Of a stretch of DNA of 64,000 nt, positions 37,773-46,296 are shown piece by piece. The notes below the pieces were generated by a model. It was not told the DNA's origin. It saw nothing but the letters and a program-made list of their open reading frames with translations, and searched no databases. This DNA comes from a virus, in the IMG/VR virus record IMGVR_UViG_3300042445_001170, positions 1-64,000 of that record; one strand, given 5' to 3'. How positions within the stretch are numbered: the stretch's first letter is position 1; each line of letters begins with the position of its first letter. Position numbers and translations under genes: made by a program.

Positions 37773-38284
37773 TATGCTGAAAGTATCTTTGATAAAGCGT
37801 TAATTGTTGCAGATATTCTACCGATATCTCTTAACTGCTCCACTGTGTACCCCTCTTCTTTTAATGTCTCATAATGTGCTTTTACACAAAAATGACACTT
37901 TCCTATAATAGATGAGGCTAGCGAGTAGGCTTCAAACTTTGCCTTTGTAGTTCCGCCATGAGTTGCAATAGCATTCATTCTTAGCTGTGCTGGCAATCCT
38001 TTAAGATTTGCATCGTCTGCCATTTCTATAAATGGATACCAAACATTATTTTGTGCCATGATTGCGCCAGCAGTAAGGGCTGCATTTTTTTCAACTTCGT
38101 CCGTTGCATTTGCAACAATAAAAGTTAGCAACTTAGAATTGCCAGTAGAAAAAGCAGCAGCTATTGAAAGATACAATGCATGTTCTGGATCAATAGTTGA
38201 TCTGTTTATCACAGCATCAAGATTTAATCTAATATCTTTTGCATACTCTGGAAGATTTTCGTTTAGCTGTCCTACCCAAGACAT
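37772..38284 (-). CDS. ahpD: alkyl hydroperoxidase AhpD-like
   Basis: 170 residues. E118, C130, C133 and H137 (ECxxCxxxH layout; KCHFCVKAH) coincide with the mycobacterial AhpD active site. AhpD reduces AhpC and has weak peroxidase activity. Directly downstream of ahpC with overlapping ends. Confidence 0.92.
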   Translation of the reverse strand: MSWVGQLNENLPEYAKDIRLNLDAVINRSTIDPEHALYLSIAAAFSTGNSKLLTFIVANATDEVEKNAALTAGAIMAQNNVWYPFIEMADDANLKGLPAQLRMNAIATHGGTTKAKFEAYSLASSIIGKCHFCVKAHYETLKEEGYTVEQLRDIGRISATINALSKILSA

Positions 38285-38820
38285 TATAGCGTTTCTCCGC
38301 CAAGAGGTCTATTGCATGCACAAAGCTCACCAGTTTGGAGGGCATCTAGAACACGCAATGCTTCTCCTGCATTACGACCTACATCTAAGTTGTTGCATGT
38401 TACATGCTGAATAATGTTATCTGGATCTATAATAAATGTTGCACGGTATGTGACGCCAGATGAGTGATGTACTCCTAGATCGTTTGCTAAAGCGTGTGAT
38501 GTGTCTGCAAAAGACCATGAGTTAGTTTTCTTAAGATCTTCATGGGCATTTCTCCATGCAATTTTGCAGAACTCATTGTCCACTGATCCAGTCATAAGCA
38601 CTGCATCTCTGTCATTAAAGTCATTTACTAATGCATCGTAGGCAACAATTTCTGTTGGGCAAACAAATGTAAAATCTTTTGGATAGAAAGCAATGATCTT
38701 CCATTTTCCTGGGAATGAGTCTTGTGTCAACACTTCAAATGAGCTATCTTCATAAGATAAAGCCCCTGGCTTAACTCCAGTTACTGCGAAGTTGCCTAAT
38801 TTCTCTCCTACTGTTTTCAT
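38284..38820 (-). CDS. ahpC: peroxiredoxin AhpC
   Basis: 178 residues. Peroxidatic C54 in FVCPTEI, C-terminal CAC (C167, C169) for resolution. Actinobacterial-type AhpC that reduces hydroperoxides. First main gene of ahpC-ahpD-CDGSH; it likely protects the infected host cell from oxidants. Rare in phages. Confidence 0.92.
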   Translation of the reverse strand: MKTVGEKLGNFAVTGVKPGALSYEDSSFEVLTQDSFPGKWKIIAFYPKDFTFVCPTEIVAYDALVNDFNDRDAVLMTGSVDNEFCKIAWRNAHEDLKKTNSWSFADTSHALANDLGVHHSSGVTYRATFIIDPDNIIQHVTCNNLDVGRNAGEALRVLDALQTGELCACNRPLGGETL

Positions 38821-38906
38821 ATTACTACCGAATCTAATACAATGTCTACAGCATCATCCAATGATGTAGTGTGTTCTTTGGAACAATTACCGCATTCTTT
38901 ACACAC
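38817..38906 (-). CDS. tiny Cys-containing peptide (GTG start)
   Basis: 29 residues (VCKECGNCSKEH...), CxxCxxC then an acidic helix. Overlaps the ahpC start. Confidence 0.4.
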   Translation of the reverse strand: MCKECGNCSKEHTTSLDDAVDIVLDSVVI

Positions 38907-38908
38907 GG

Positions 38909-39115
38909 TTAAACTTTCTTTCTGCCGCTTTTCTTTGGAGGTCTAGGTACTAAGCTAGTCTCTCTTCGTATCCCATGTTTATTTGTATCAATCTTAACAC
39001 CTTGTCTTGGATACCTTTTAGGTGTACTTGTGCTTGTGACAGCACCAGCTGGTGCACCAGCATTTGCTGGTGGCACCATGCCAGTACCATCTTCTTTTTT
39101 TAAACTATCTGACAC
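38909..39115 (-). CDS. small basic Pro/Ala-rich protein (GTG start)
   Basis: 68 residues, disordered, basic C-terminus (RPPKKSGRKKV). The GTG overlaps the upstream stop. Confidence 0.5.
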   Translation of the reverse strand: MSDSLKKEDGTGMVPPANAGAPAGAVTSTSTPKRYPRQGVKIDTNKHGIRRETSLVPRPPKKSGRKKV

Positions 39116-39246
39116 TAATCTATGTCCTGTCCATTTGCGCCTTTTGGCTCTGACATTTCGTGTGTCGATGATTCTTCTATTTCCACAGACATCATTCCTG
39201 ACGCTGATCCAATAGAGTTAGACTGACAACCGCATTCAATACACAT
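39115..39246 (-). CDS. small acidic Cys-containing protein
   Basis: 43 residues (MCIECGCQSNSIGSA...). Overlaps both neighbours by 1 nt. Confidence 0.5.
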   Translation of the reverse strand: MCIECGCQSNSIGSASGMMSVEIEESSTHEMSEPKGANGQDID

Positions 39247-39425
39247 TAGTTGCAGTTCTCACAATCTTTTATTGCACATTCGGCATCGCCTCTTGTGTCT
39301 CTAGTGCATTCTGCTCCAGACTTAGCTGGGGCTGCAACTGGTGCAACTGCAGGTGTTGCTACTACTGCGGCTACTGCTGCTTCTACTGATGCAGCAACAA
39401 CTTCTTCTTTATCAAATAGACCCAT
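39246..39425 (-). CDS. Ala/Val-rich protein with Cys tail
   Basis: 59 residues: acidic start, Ala-Val-rich middle and C-terminal C...C...CENCN. Confidence 0.5.
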   Translation of the reverse strand: MGLFDKEEVVAASVEAAVAAVVATPAVAPVAAPAKSGAECTRDTRGDAECAIKDCENCN

Positions 39426-39427
39426 TT

Positions 39428-39577
39428 TTACTTTGGGCCCTGTGCTGATGCTTGGTTAGAAACATCTGTTGCTGGAAATGCGGCTGCTGGCGCCTCTGTG
39501 TAGTTCTCTGTTGCCCATGGTGATGATCCTGCTGGCTTTGTTTCATTAAATCCTTTTAAATCTTTTCCGTCTGACAT
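39428..39577 (-). CDS. small disordered protein
   Basis: 49 residues, Ala/Pro/Ser-rich. In the chain of small genes leading to ahpC. Confidence 0.45.
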   Translation of the reverse strand: MSDGKDLKGFNETKPAGSSPWATENYTEAPAAAFPATDVSNQASAQGPK

Positions 39578-39658
39578 GTTGTGCTCCTATAGGTTATTTA
39601 TTTAAACGGGACTAGTATTCCGCTTATGGATCTATTATAGCATTTGGTTGATTAAAAC

Positions 39659-40453
39659 CTACTCGTTGCTATTTTCCCAGCCATACCATGGCTTTACTCC
39701 ACTATCAGATTTATTGTCCAAGACTATGCCCTTTGAGACAGATTCCTCTAGCATTTCTTTTGTTATTTCCACTTCTGTTTCATACATTGGCCTTACTCTA
39801 GGCCTCATCTTGTCCCGCTCATGATAAAGGAATGAAATCATATTAATTCTTTCGCCAGACTCAACTTTTTTTACTCCATGTGGTAGGCTGTAGTCGCCTT
39901 CAAAAAAGACTAAGGTTCCTGTTTTTGGCTTATATTCAAAATCTTGGAATGGGAAAAACAGCTCCCCACCAGTATACTCTTCATTTAAATATAAAAGTGC
40001 CGCTCTATCTTCGTATTCATGCTCTCTTATTTTAAGCCCGCCTTCTGAATCAACATAGTGGTTGTCCATGTGAAGCTTATTTTCTGCTCCTGGCTTCATG
40101 TGACTATAAAACATGCTTTTTGCAACAAATGGAGTTCCATAGAAATCTGAAACCGCTTTAACCATTGAAACCGATATCAATTGAAATAGATCTAGGCTTA
40201 AATCATATGCTGGGTCACCAGTATATTTAGAAACATATTCGTATGGGGTAACGGCATTTCCAGACAATCCGCCAGATATATATTGATTATGCGGTGTCAC
40301 TGTAAGGTATTGATTTTGTATTGCTGTTAGCATTTTTGCTGTATGTGGTGATATAAAGTTTTCAACAACATGTATTTTATCAAAATAAGTTTTTACTTCT
40401 TTAAAGTAATATCTATCTGGGTCCTCAAGAAAAGGTCTATCTTGATCTAACAT
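39659..40453 (-). CDS. 2OG-Fe(II) oxygenase
   Basis: 264 residues from MLDQDRPFLED, preceded by GAGGAA; a longer start would overlap the upstream gene. H128 and D130 (KLHMDNH), H192 (LPHGV), R202 (ERINM), with YTGGELFFP between. P4H-like. Substrate unknown. Confidence 0.87.
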   Translation of the reverse strand: MLDQDRPFLEDPDRYYFKEVKTYFDKIHVVENFISPHTAKMLTAIQNQYLTVTPHNQYISGGLSGNAVTPYEYVSKYTGDPAYDLSLDLFQLISVSMVKAVSDFYGTPFVAKSMFYSHMKPGAENKLHMDNHYVDSEGGLKIREHEYEDRAALLYLNEEYTGGELFFPFQDFEYKPKTGTLVFFEGDYSLPHGVKKVESGERINMISFLYHERDKMRPRVRPMYETEVEITKEMLEESVSKGIVLDNKSDSGVKPWYGWENSNE

Positions 40454-40455
40454 AT

Positions 40456-40704
40456 TTATTCCTCTATCTGTGCCCATGGCGTTGCTCTATGCATGCCAGA
40501 ATATTTACAAGGGCAAGCAATTCTGAATGGCCCTTCGAACTTAAGTCTTGTTTTAATATCAATTTGAGTTAAGCAGTCTGGACATATAAAAGTTGCAGAT
40601 ATCCAGTGCCCAGCTATCGGGTTATTTTCTTCTGTTTCTTTTTTATACTTTTCGTTTAGTTCAACTGCTAGCTTAACTTGACTTTCAAGACTATCTTTTT
40701 TCAA
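40456..40704 (-). CDS. zinc-binding-type protein (TTG start)
   Basis: 82 residues: helical start, CPDC and CPCKYS. The TTG start overlaps the upstream stop; function unknown. Confidence 0.55.
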   Translation of the reverse strand: MKKDSLESQVKLAVELNEKYKKETEENNPIAGHWISATFICPDCLTQIDIKTRLKFEGPFRIACPCKYSGMHRATPWAQIEE

Positions 40705-40820
40705 TTTTTATACTTTTCGTTATAATGTTCCTTACAGATCTCTATCATTTTAGAATCTGTCGTGGTTATATACTTAGGCTCTTGTTCACAATCTTTAATC
40801 TCACAAGTGTTGCTAATCAT
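40701..40820 (-). CDS. small Cys/His protein
   Basis: 39 residues (MISNTCEIKDCEQE...CKEHY), one metal site likely. Confidence 0.5.
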   Translation of the reverse strand: MISNTCEIKDCEQEPKYITTTDSKMIEICKEHYNEKYKN

Positions 40821-40823
40821 TAA

Positions 40824-40964
40824 TTACTTTGAACCTTGTGCTTTCTGTCCACGGTAACCAGTTTTTTTAATATTCATTGATCCTGGCTTTTTTTGACCGC
40901 TGGCGTATGTGGCAGCCTGTCTTTGTGCTAATGCACGTTGCATTTTTTCTAAATGTTTTCCCAT
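40824..40964 (-). CDS. small basic protein
   Basis: 46 residues, basic, Gln/Ala-rich, C-terminus GYRGQKAQGSK. Overlaps the stop of the upstream gene. Confidence 0.5.
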   Translation of the reverse strand: MGKHLEKMQRALAQRQAATYASGQKKPGSMNIKKTGYRGQKAQGSK

Positions 40965-41182
40965 TATTTAACCTTATGTCCAAACTTTGACCAAAGTCTT
41001 TCATGTAAAAAATAACCGATCATTTCGCATGCCGTGTAAATAATAGCAAATGTACCAGCATACTCCCAATGAGCTTCGCCAGTTATAGCCTTTTCAAAGA
41101 AATAGACCATCGTGCCAACAAATCCAATATGAACTGCTGGCCAAGTAATTGACTTATATAAACTTCTTTTGTTTGATTCCAT
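40964..41182 (-). CDS. DUF2061-like membrane protein
   Basis: 72 residues, two membrane helices, ending FLHERLWSKFGHK, the DUF2061 end motif. Function unknown. Confidence 0.7.
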   Translation of the reverse strand: MESNKRSLYKSITWPAVHIGFVGTMVYFFEKAITGEAHWEYAGTFAIIYTACEMIGYFLHERLWSKFGHKVK

Positions 41183-41207
41183 AATCCAATTCTATCATTT
41201 AAGTATT

Positions 41208-41237
41208 AAAGGGGCAAGACCTAAGTCCTGCCCCTTT
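41208..41237. terminator. strong, possibly bidirectional terminator
   Basis: AAAGGGGCA-GAC...GTC-TGCCCCTTT stem. Separates the secreted-protein gene from downstream genes. Confidence 0.75.
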
Positions 41238-41249
41238 AATTGAAGCTAT

Positions 41250-42350
41250 TTACTTCTTTAATGCTACCTTCAACTTAGGGAACTTCTTGTTCCACTTAGT
41301 TGCAAGCGCATTGTATTCCGCCTTGTACTTTGCTGCTGCTGTTGCAGTAGCAAGATCCGATGCAACCTTTGCGGTTACTGTTGCTGAGTCAGATGCTGCC
41401 TTTGCGTCTGCAAGTGCCTTATCTGCTGCAACCTTATCGGCTGCACGTCCAGCCTTTTCTGCTGCAAGAACATTAGCTGCTGCTTGTGCATCAAGTGCAC
41501 GTCCAGCCTTTTCTGCTGCAAGCTGTGCAGTAAGAGTTGCAACTGTTCCATTAAGATCAGATACTGTGAATGCAGCCTGTGCTGCCTTAACTGGTGCTGT
41601 AAGACCAGTTACTGTTGCTGCTGATGAAGCACCTGTTACTACTACTGTAACTGTTCCTGCTACGCCAACTGCTAATGAGGCTGTCTTAGAGCCTGCTACT
41701 AGTGTTGTGTCTGCAGTTGCTTCTGCTGTTGTTGATGTAACGAGTGTCTTTGTAACTGTTCCATCAGAGAATGTTGAACCAATTACTGTTGCTGTAATTG
41801 TTTCTCCTGTCAGAATTGCGTTACCAAAAACGTCTGATGCTGACACTGTGATTGTAGGGATTGTTCCAACTGCTGATGCTGCTGGCACTGCAACTGCAAC
41901 ATTTGATGCTGCTCCTGCTGTTCCCTTGATGTATACGACTGTTGAATATCCGCCGTTAGTAATTGTAACTGTTCCAACCTTTACGCTTGTTGTATAAGCG
42001 TAAACTGTTAGCGCTGAGCCAGCAGAAGTTACTGAGAGTGTTGATACACCTGACGCAATTGTCTTTGGTGCATCTGTTGTGTGTAGAGCAGTTACAAGCT
42101 TAATTGTATCTGATGCTACAAAAGATACTACTGTTCCAGTATCTGCTGTTGCTGCTAATGCCACAGATGTTCCAGATGTGATCTGGTTAGCTGAAGGTAC
42201 CGCCACTGTTGCAGGCGCTGCAGATGTTGTTGCGTTAGTTACTGTTGCTACTGTAACGGCTAAAGGTGCTGCCGAAACTGGTGCTACAGAAACGCTGATG
42301 ATTGCTAGAGCTGCAGCAGTAACAATCGATAGTTTCTTAAATGACTTCAT
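41250..42350 (-). CDS. secreted Ig-like, Ala-rich protein
   Basis: 366 residues. Residues 1-28 are a signal peptide (KKLSIVTAAALAIISVSVAPVSA). Residues ~30-260 are Thr/Val-rich beta repeats of a bacterial Ig-like type, ~265-335 an Ala/Lys coiled coil with a repeated AEKAGRA unit, and the end is basic (WNKKFPKLKVALKK). It looks like a host surface protein rather than a virion part; it could alter the host envelope. Confidence 0.7.
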   Translation of the reverse strand: MKSFKKLSIVTAAALAIISVSVAPVSAAPLAVTVATVTNATTSAAPATVAVPSANQITSGTSVALAATADTGTVVSFVASDTIKLVTALHTTDAPKTIASGVSTLSVTSAGSALTVYAYTTSVKVGTVTITNGGYSTVVYIKGTAGAASNVAVAVPAASAVGTIPTITVSASDVFGNAILTGETITATVIGSTFSDGTVTKTLVTSTTAEATADTTLVAGSKTASLAVGVAGTVTVVVTGASSAATVTGLTAPVKAAQAAFTVSDLNGTVATLTAQLAAEKAGRALDAQAAANVLAAEKAGRAADKVAADKALADAKAASDSATVTAKVASDLATATAAAKYKAEYNALATKWNKKFPKLKVALKK

Positions 42351-42397
42351 TTAATTTATTCTCCTTATTTCCTCTGCCTCTTGATGAGAACAGAAAT

Positions 42398-42598
42398 TTA
42401 GTTTAGTTCTATTACTTTTACTTGGAATGAGCACGGATCTCCGCCTTCATCCCATTCTTGCATTTCTTCTTCTGTCATTGGCGGACCATCATGTGTATTA
42501 CAAAATACATCTGATATCCAGCCTCTGTCATAACCATTCTTGAGCCATATTTCAAACTCTACATGATTAATGTATCCTTCATCAGGGTCTAGATCCAT
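42398..42598 (-). CDS. hypothetical actinophage protein
   Basis: 66 residues, acidic. VFCNTHDGPPMTEEE and GGDPC are typical of a small, uncharacterised actinobacterial/phage family. Overlaps thioredoxin by 10 nt. Confidence 0.65.
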   Translation of the reverse strand: MDLDPDEGYINHVEFEIWLKNGYDRGWISDVFCNTHDGPPMTEEEMQEWDEGGDPCSFQVKVIELN

Positions 42599-42891
42599 TC
42601 TGAAAGCTCCTCTAAAATGAGATGCTTAGGCTTGGCGCCAACAATAGTTTTAATTGGCTTCCCAGACTTAAATAGTACCATATACGGGATAGTGGTTACA
42701 GAGTATTCTGCTGACTTGATGGGATTCTCATCAACATTTAACTTTCCAATCCATAATCCACGCTCATTTGATATCTCGTCTAGTATTGGAGATACCTTTT
42801 TGCATGGACCACACCATGGGGCCCAAAAGTCGATAAGAACTAAGTTGTGTGACTCAAGAACTTTATCAAAACTTTCATCTGTAACGATCAA
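42589..42891 (-). CDS. thioredoxin
   Basis: 100 residues with WCGPC at 26-30 and the cis-Pro segment TTIPYMV near 70. Reduces disulfides; probable partner for NrdJ's C-terminal Cys pair and for peroxiredoxin. Confidence 0.93.
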   Translation of the reverse strand: MIVTDESFDKVLESHNLVLIDFWAPWCGPCKKVSPILDEISNERGLWIGKLNVDENPIKSAEYSVTTIPYMVLFKSGKPIKTIVGAKPKHLILEELSEWI

Positions 42892-42892
42892 C

Positions 42893-43102
42893 TTACTCTC
42901 CCTTTAATTCATCCGCTGCTTTATTAAATTTATTCATAAATGTTTGGATTACCCAAACTGCGGTTTCTCCTGCATTAACTGACATCGCTTTTGAAGCATC
43001 TTCAGTTCTATCTTCGATAGCAAGGGCGTTGTACCATTTCTGGTACAACTCCTCACCAATCTCTTTAATAATTTCTTCAAGTACGGTTAGCTTGTTATCC
43101 AT
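42893..43102 (-). CDS. small helical protein
   Basis: 69 residues, acidic and helical. Overlaps the subtilase gene's stop by 8 nt. Confidence 0.55.
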   Translation of the reverse strand: MDNKLTVLEEIIKEIGEELYQKWYNALAIEDRTEDASKAMSVNAGETAVWVIQTFMNKFNKAADELKGE

Positions 43103-44240
43103 TTAGTCGTGCTAACTGCGCTGATTTATATGCAGCAAGTTTATCTGCTGCTGCTTTTACTGTAGCATCATATTCTGCTTGTGCTACTGCAATCGCTTTG
43201 TCAATCTCAGCCTTTAAAGCTGTCTGTGCTGCAGCTTTTGCTGCTGCATCTGCTGCTGCTTTTTGTGCAGCAAGTTCTGCTGGTGTGGGGCCAACTGCAA
43301 CAGGCTTGTATGCAAGTGCTCCGTTGATATTGATCAGTTTATTAAACTTACCCTGTCTTCCAACTGTAGAAGATGTAGTTGAACGAAAAGCATTTAGCAA
43401 TTGATCATATGTATATGAAGGATTTGCTGACTTTAGCTGAATCCATTGGGCTCCCGCTACTTGAATTGAAGCAGATGATCCTGAGATATTTTTTGCAACG
43501 TTACCAACTCCAGGAACTGTAAAGAAGCCTGGTGCAAAGAAATCTAGCTTTTCAGTGTCATTATTGCTATTAACTGAAATTTCATTTTGCTGGTCTACAT
43601 AACCGACAGAAATTGATTCATCTAAACATGCTGGCCAATCGATGCGCTTGTAGTCACGGCCATTTCCTGAAGGGAAAAAGGTTGGAATACCAATAGAAAT
43701 CAAATCTTTAACCGACTGCTGTGTTGTTGGAGTTTTTGGACAGTAGTCAGTTCCTACTGGACCAAGATTATGCATTCCTTGAGACATTGTGACGGCTTGA
43801 ATATTGTACTTAGAAGCATTGGCCTTTACCCAGTTAAGTGCATTGTACACTGCTGCTTCGCCAGCATTTTGTCTCATTCCAGTTGCTGTGTTACCAATAA
43901 TCTTAATAAAAACAATATTTACGTTTGGGTTTGTTTTTACAAAAACAGATGTCATGAGTGTTCCGTGATCAAATCCGCCAAGAGCTATTAGGTTTGCAGG
44001 CATTGAAGCCGCACCCTTGCCCTCCATAAATGATTGTCCATTTGGACATGTTGTCCACTCTAGAATACAAACTTCTTGAATAATTTTACCTTGAAATGCT
44101 GGTAGCGATGTGTCAATTGCTGTATCTAGAACAGCAACTGCTGGTGTTGAACCTGTACGGTTCTGTAGTCCCGCTGCATGAGCGGTTGTAGGTACTGCTA
44201 GTGTGATTGCGATTAACGCAGCTATTAGTTTTTTATTCAT
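43095..44240 (-). CDS. secreted subtilisin-family serine protease
   Basis: 381 residues. Signal peptide 1-22. Asp in AVLDTAID (~39), His in FDHGTLM (~92), Asn of SGNG near 194 and Ser in ISGSSASIQVAGAQW (~250) form the S8 site. Residues ~320-381 are an Ala/Lys coiled-coil tail resembling that of the secreted Ig-like protein. It would act outside the cell or at the wall. Confidence 0.85.
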   Translation of the reverse strand: MNKKLIAALIAITLAVPTTAHAAGLQNRTGSTPAVAVLDTAIDTSLPAFQGKIIQEVCILEWTTCPNGQSFMEGKGAASMPANLIALGGFDHGTLMTSVFVKTNPNVNIVFIKIIGNTATGMRQNAGEAAVYNALNWVKANASKYNIQAVTMSQGMHNLGPVGTDYCPKTPTTQQSVKDLISIGIPTFFPSGNGRDYKRIDWPACLDESISVGYVDQQNEISVNSNNDTEKLDFFAPGFFTVPGVGNVAKNISGSSASIQVAGAQWIQLKSANPSYTYDQLLNAFRSTTSSTVGRQGKFNKLININGALAYKPVAVGPTPAELAAQKAAADAAAKAAAQTALKAEIDKAIAVAQAEYDATVKAAADKLAAYKSAQLARLNG

Positions 44241-44270
44241 GCCTTAATTCTACTAAATATCAGCAGGATG

Positions 44271-44450
44271 TCAAGGGGTTTCTGTGGTTCTTTTATACCA
44301 TTTTCCGCTATCTAGCGATTCTGTAGGCTGCATTGGAGCCATTCCTTGTGTTTCTAATAAATTAGATATACTTAAAGTAAGCAACTCAATATGCATTTCC
44401 ATTCTAACAACAGTCAGTTCAAGCTGCCTTAATCTTTCCGACTTTCTCAT
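44271..44450 (-). CDS. small helical protein
   Basis: 59 residues, leucine-rich helix (RLRQLELTVVRMEMHIELL), possibly coiled coil. Overlaps the upstream stop. Confidence 0.55.
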   Translation of the reverse strand: MRKSERLRQLELTVVRMEMHIELLTLSISNLLETQGMAPMQPTESLDSGKWYKRTTETP

Positions 44451-44803
44451 TCCTGTATCTCTCTATCTAGTAGTGTTGGTGCTGTTGCCATGCTTCCGCA
44501 GTTGGCACATTCCATATCAAGAAAGTATGTTGCTATTTCAAACTCTTCAAATATAACCTTTACGTTCCAGATGTTACATCCGCATGGACATAAATGTGTT
44601 GGAGCCCCTCTTAAATCCATTGCATGATCATAGTTTTCTGGCTTAAGATCCATAATGTCTATAGGGTATTTTCTTTGTTGGGACTGCTCTTCTATCTCTT
44701 CTAATTTATTTATATAATAAATTCCAACACTGTACCTAGCTTTTACCCACTTAATTGCAGATATGATTGAAAAAGCTATAAGTATGTACGCAACAGTCTT
44801 CAT
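44447..44803 (-). CDS. membrane-anchored zinc-binding protein
   Basis: 118 residues: N-terminal membrane helix (~3-18), coiled segment, then CPCGC and MECANCGS. Confidence 0.6.
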   Translation of the reverse strand: MKTVAYILIAFSIISAIKWVKARYSVGIYYINKLEEIEEQSQQRKYPIDIMDLKPENYDHAMDLRGAPTHLCPCGCNIWNVKVIFEEFEIATYFLDMECANCGSMATAPTLLDREIQE

Positions 44804-44817
44804 GAATCAATTATACA

Positions 44818-45375
44818 CTAAACTTGAATATATGTATAGGGTGCTGCCACGCTCATATTAAACTCAGTTGCTGCTTCTAATGCCGCCTTTAGGCGTAAGC
44901 GTGGATTCTTCTGATTCTTAGTAGCGTATAAAGCTCCTAGGGCTATCATTCCACCGCTACCTTCTGCCATATAGTTTACAACATTTTCTCCAACATGAAA
45001 GTCTTCATCTATAGTAAAGATTCTTCCGCATACACCGACAATAAAAATTCCACCAGTATCTTCTTCTGATGAGGAGCCAATGCTTCCATATCCATTATCC
45101 TTAAACGCAGCTTTAACTGAATCAATAAATTTAGTTCTCATAAATTTATCTAGGCCAGAATTTGTTTTTGTTGGAGTATACTTTGGTGGTGTCCAAGAAT
45201 ACTGTAGTATTTGTCCCATGCGAAACGAGTCTGTAAAAGCAACTCCGTATTGCCCAACTTTAAAAACCTTTGGTTCTTTTCGTGACAGGATCCACCCAGT
45301 TTTATCATCTGATGCGGCATGGTCTGATCCCATGTAGACGACACCATTTTGGGCAATAGCAACAATACAAGTCAT
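44818..45375 (-). CDS. proteasome-type Ntn hydrolase (HslV/beta-subunit-like)
   Basis: 185 residues. After Met removal the N-terminus is Thr1, with Asp17 and Lys32 (SDHA...RKEPKVF) and a GSGG-x4-GAL segment near 138, as in 20S beta subunits and HslV. It would form a threonine-protease chamber, or a related self-processing amidohydrolase. No ATPase or alpha subunit is in the window; it may mix with host subunits. Exceptional in phage genomes. Confidence 0.8.
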   Translation of the reverse strand: MTCIVAIAQNGVVYMGSDHAASDDKTGWILSRKEPKVFKVGQYGVAFTDSFRMGQILQYSWTPPKYTPTKTNSGLDKFMRTKFIDSVKAAFKDNGYGSIGSSSEEDTGGIFIVGVCGRIFTIDEDFHVGENVVNYMAEGSGGMIALGALYATKNQKNPRLRLKAALEAATEFNMSVAAPYTYIQV

Positions 45376-45407
45376 GCTATTAGTATACTATTTCTATATT
45401 TGTAGGG

Positions 45408-45716
45408 CTAGTCCTCATTGGAATGAATTTCTATATGTGTCAATTTAAGCATAGTTCCCTCTAGCTCTGCCTTTACCTGAATTAATTCCTGCAAGGCTTC
45501 AAAATATTTATCTTTCCATTCATTCAGATCTTTCTCTAATTTATAGAGCTTAATCTGAAGGTCCTTAATTTCTAATAAGAGCTGATCGTGTGCTTTGTCT
45601 GCTAATTGTGCAATTTTATCTTTTTTTACTCGCCTAGAGTTCACCCACGCAGTAAATACACCACTTATAGATGCAGCGAACAGAGTTATTAATATCTGAA
45701 TTATAGAGATCTTCAT
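45408..45716 (-). CDS. membrane-anchored coiled-coil protein
   Basis: 102 residues: N-terminal membrane helix (~5-24), then a long heptad-like coiled coil. The layout resembles inner-membrane spanins of lysis systems, but this is uncertain. Confidence 0.55.
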   Translation of the reverse strand: MKISIIQILITLFAASISGVFTAWVNSRRVKKDKIAQLADKAHDQLLLEIKDLQIKLYKLEKDLNEWKDKYFEALQELIQVKAELEGTMLKLTHIEIHSNED

Positions 45717-45746
45717 TATACCTATAATTATACCTTATTATTTATG

Positions 45747-45983
45747 TTAAATTAATAACTCAGATGCCGTTATGTCTAGTCCGATATACTTCTTTTTTGC
45801 AATATATTCTTTAACATGCTCAGCGCCATATTGTCTGCCAGCCAAAATAATTATCCATCTTGGCTCAATTTTATTTTCCGTACAGGATTTGCAAAGAAGT
45901 AAATTAATTGGCATAAGCAATGATTTTTTTGCAGCGAGCTCATTCTTGCTCTTATTACATGAGTAACATAAAACTTTATCCAT
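45747..45983 (-). CDS. zinc-ribbon protein
   Basis: 78 residues from MDKVLCYSC, with CYSC and CKSC. A longer start overlaps the upstream gene by more than 30 nt and is less likely. Confidence 0.6.
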   Translation of the reverse strand: MDKVLCYSCNKSKNELAAKKSLLMPINLLLCKSCTENKIEPRWIIILAGRQYGAEHVKEYIAKKKYIGLDITASELLI

Positions 45984-46296
45984 TATTTTTTCCCCCAGGC
46001 TTTCCTTCAAGCTCTACTCTAACACCATATGATTCCAAAATATTTTTTACCATTTCTACATACTCTATAACTCTGACTCTCATTGAGCCGTCGTATTGTG
46101 CAAAATTATCTTCGTAAAGCCTTATTGCTAGGAACTCTGGATACTTTACAATGTCCATCTGCAAGTTGCCGTCTGGCTTTTTCAGCTCCCTTATTTTAAG
46201 TGCCATGTCCTTATTATAAAATGTTGGCTTATTTGGTTCACCAGTCCACTCATTGACACCGTATTTAAAATGATCTTTATTCTTATCAATAAACAT
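45976..46296 (-). CDS. hypothetical protein
   Basis: 106 residues, mostly helical C-terminal half (VRVIEYVEMVKNILESYG). Overlaps whiB by 11 nt. Confidence 0.6.
   Translation of the reverse strand: MFIDKNKDHFKYGVNEWTGEPNKPTFYNKDMALKIRELKKPDGNLQMDIVKYPEFLAIRLYEDNFAQYDGSMRVRVIEYVEMVKNILESYGVRVELEGKPGGKNNG

Noticed and set aside
40770-40800. TTCACA and TCACA sequences near 40780
   Set aside because: Arrangement does not give TGTGA-N6-TCACA on either strand.
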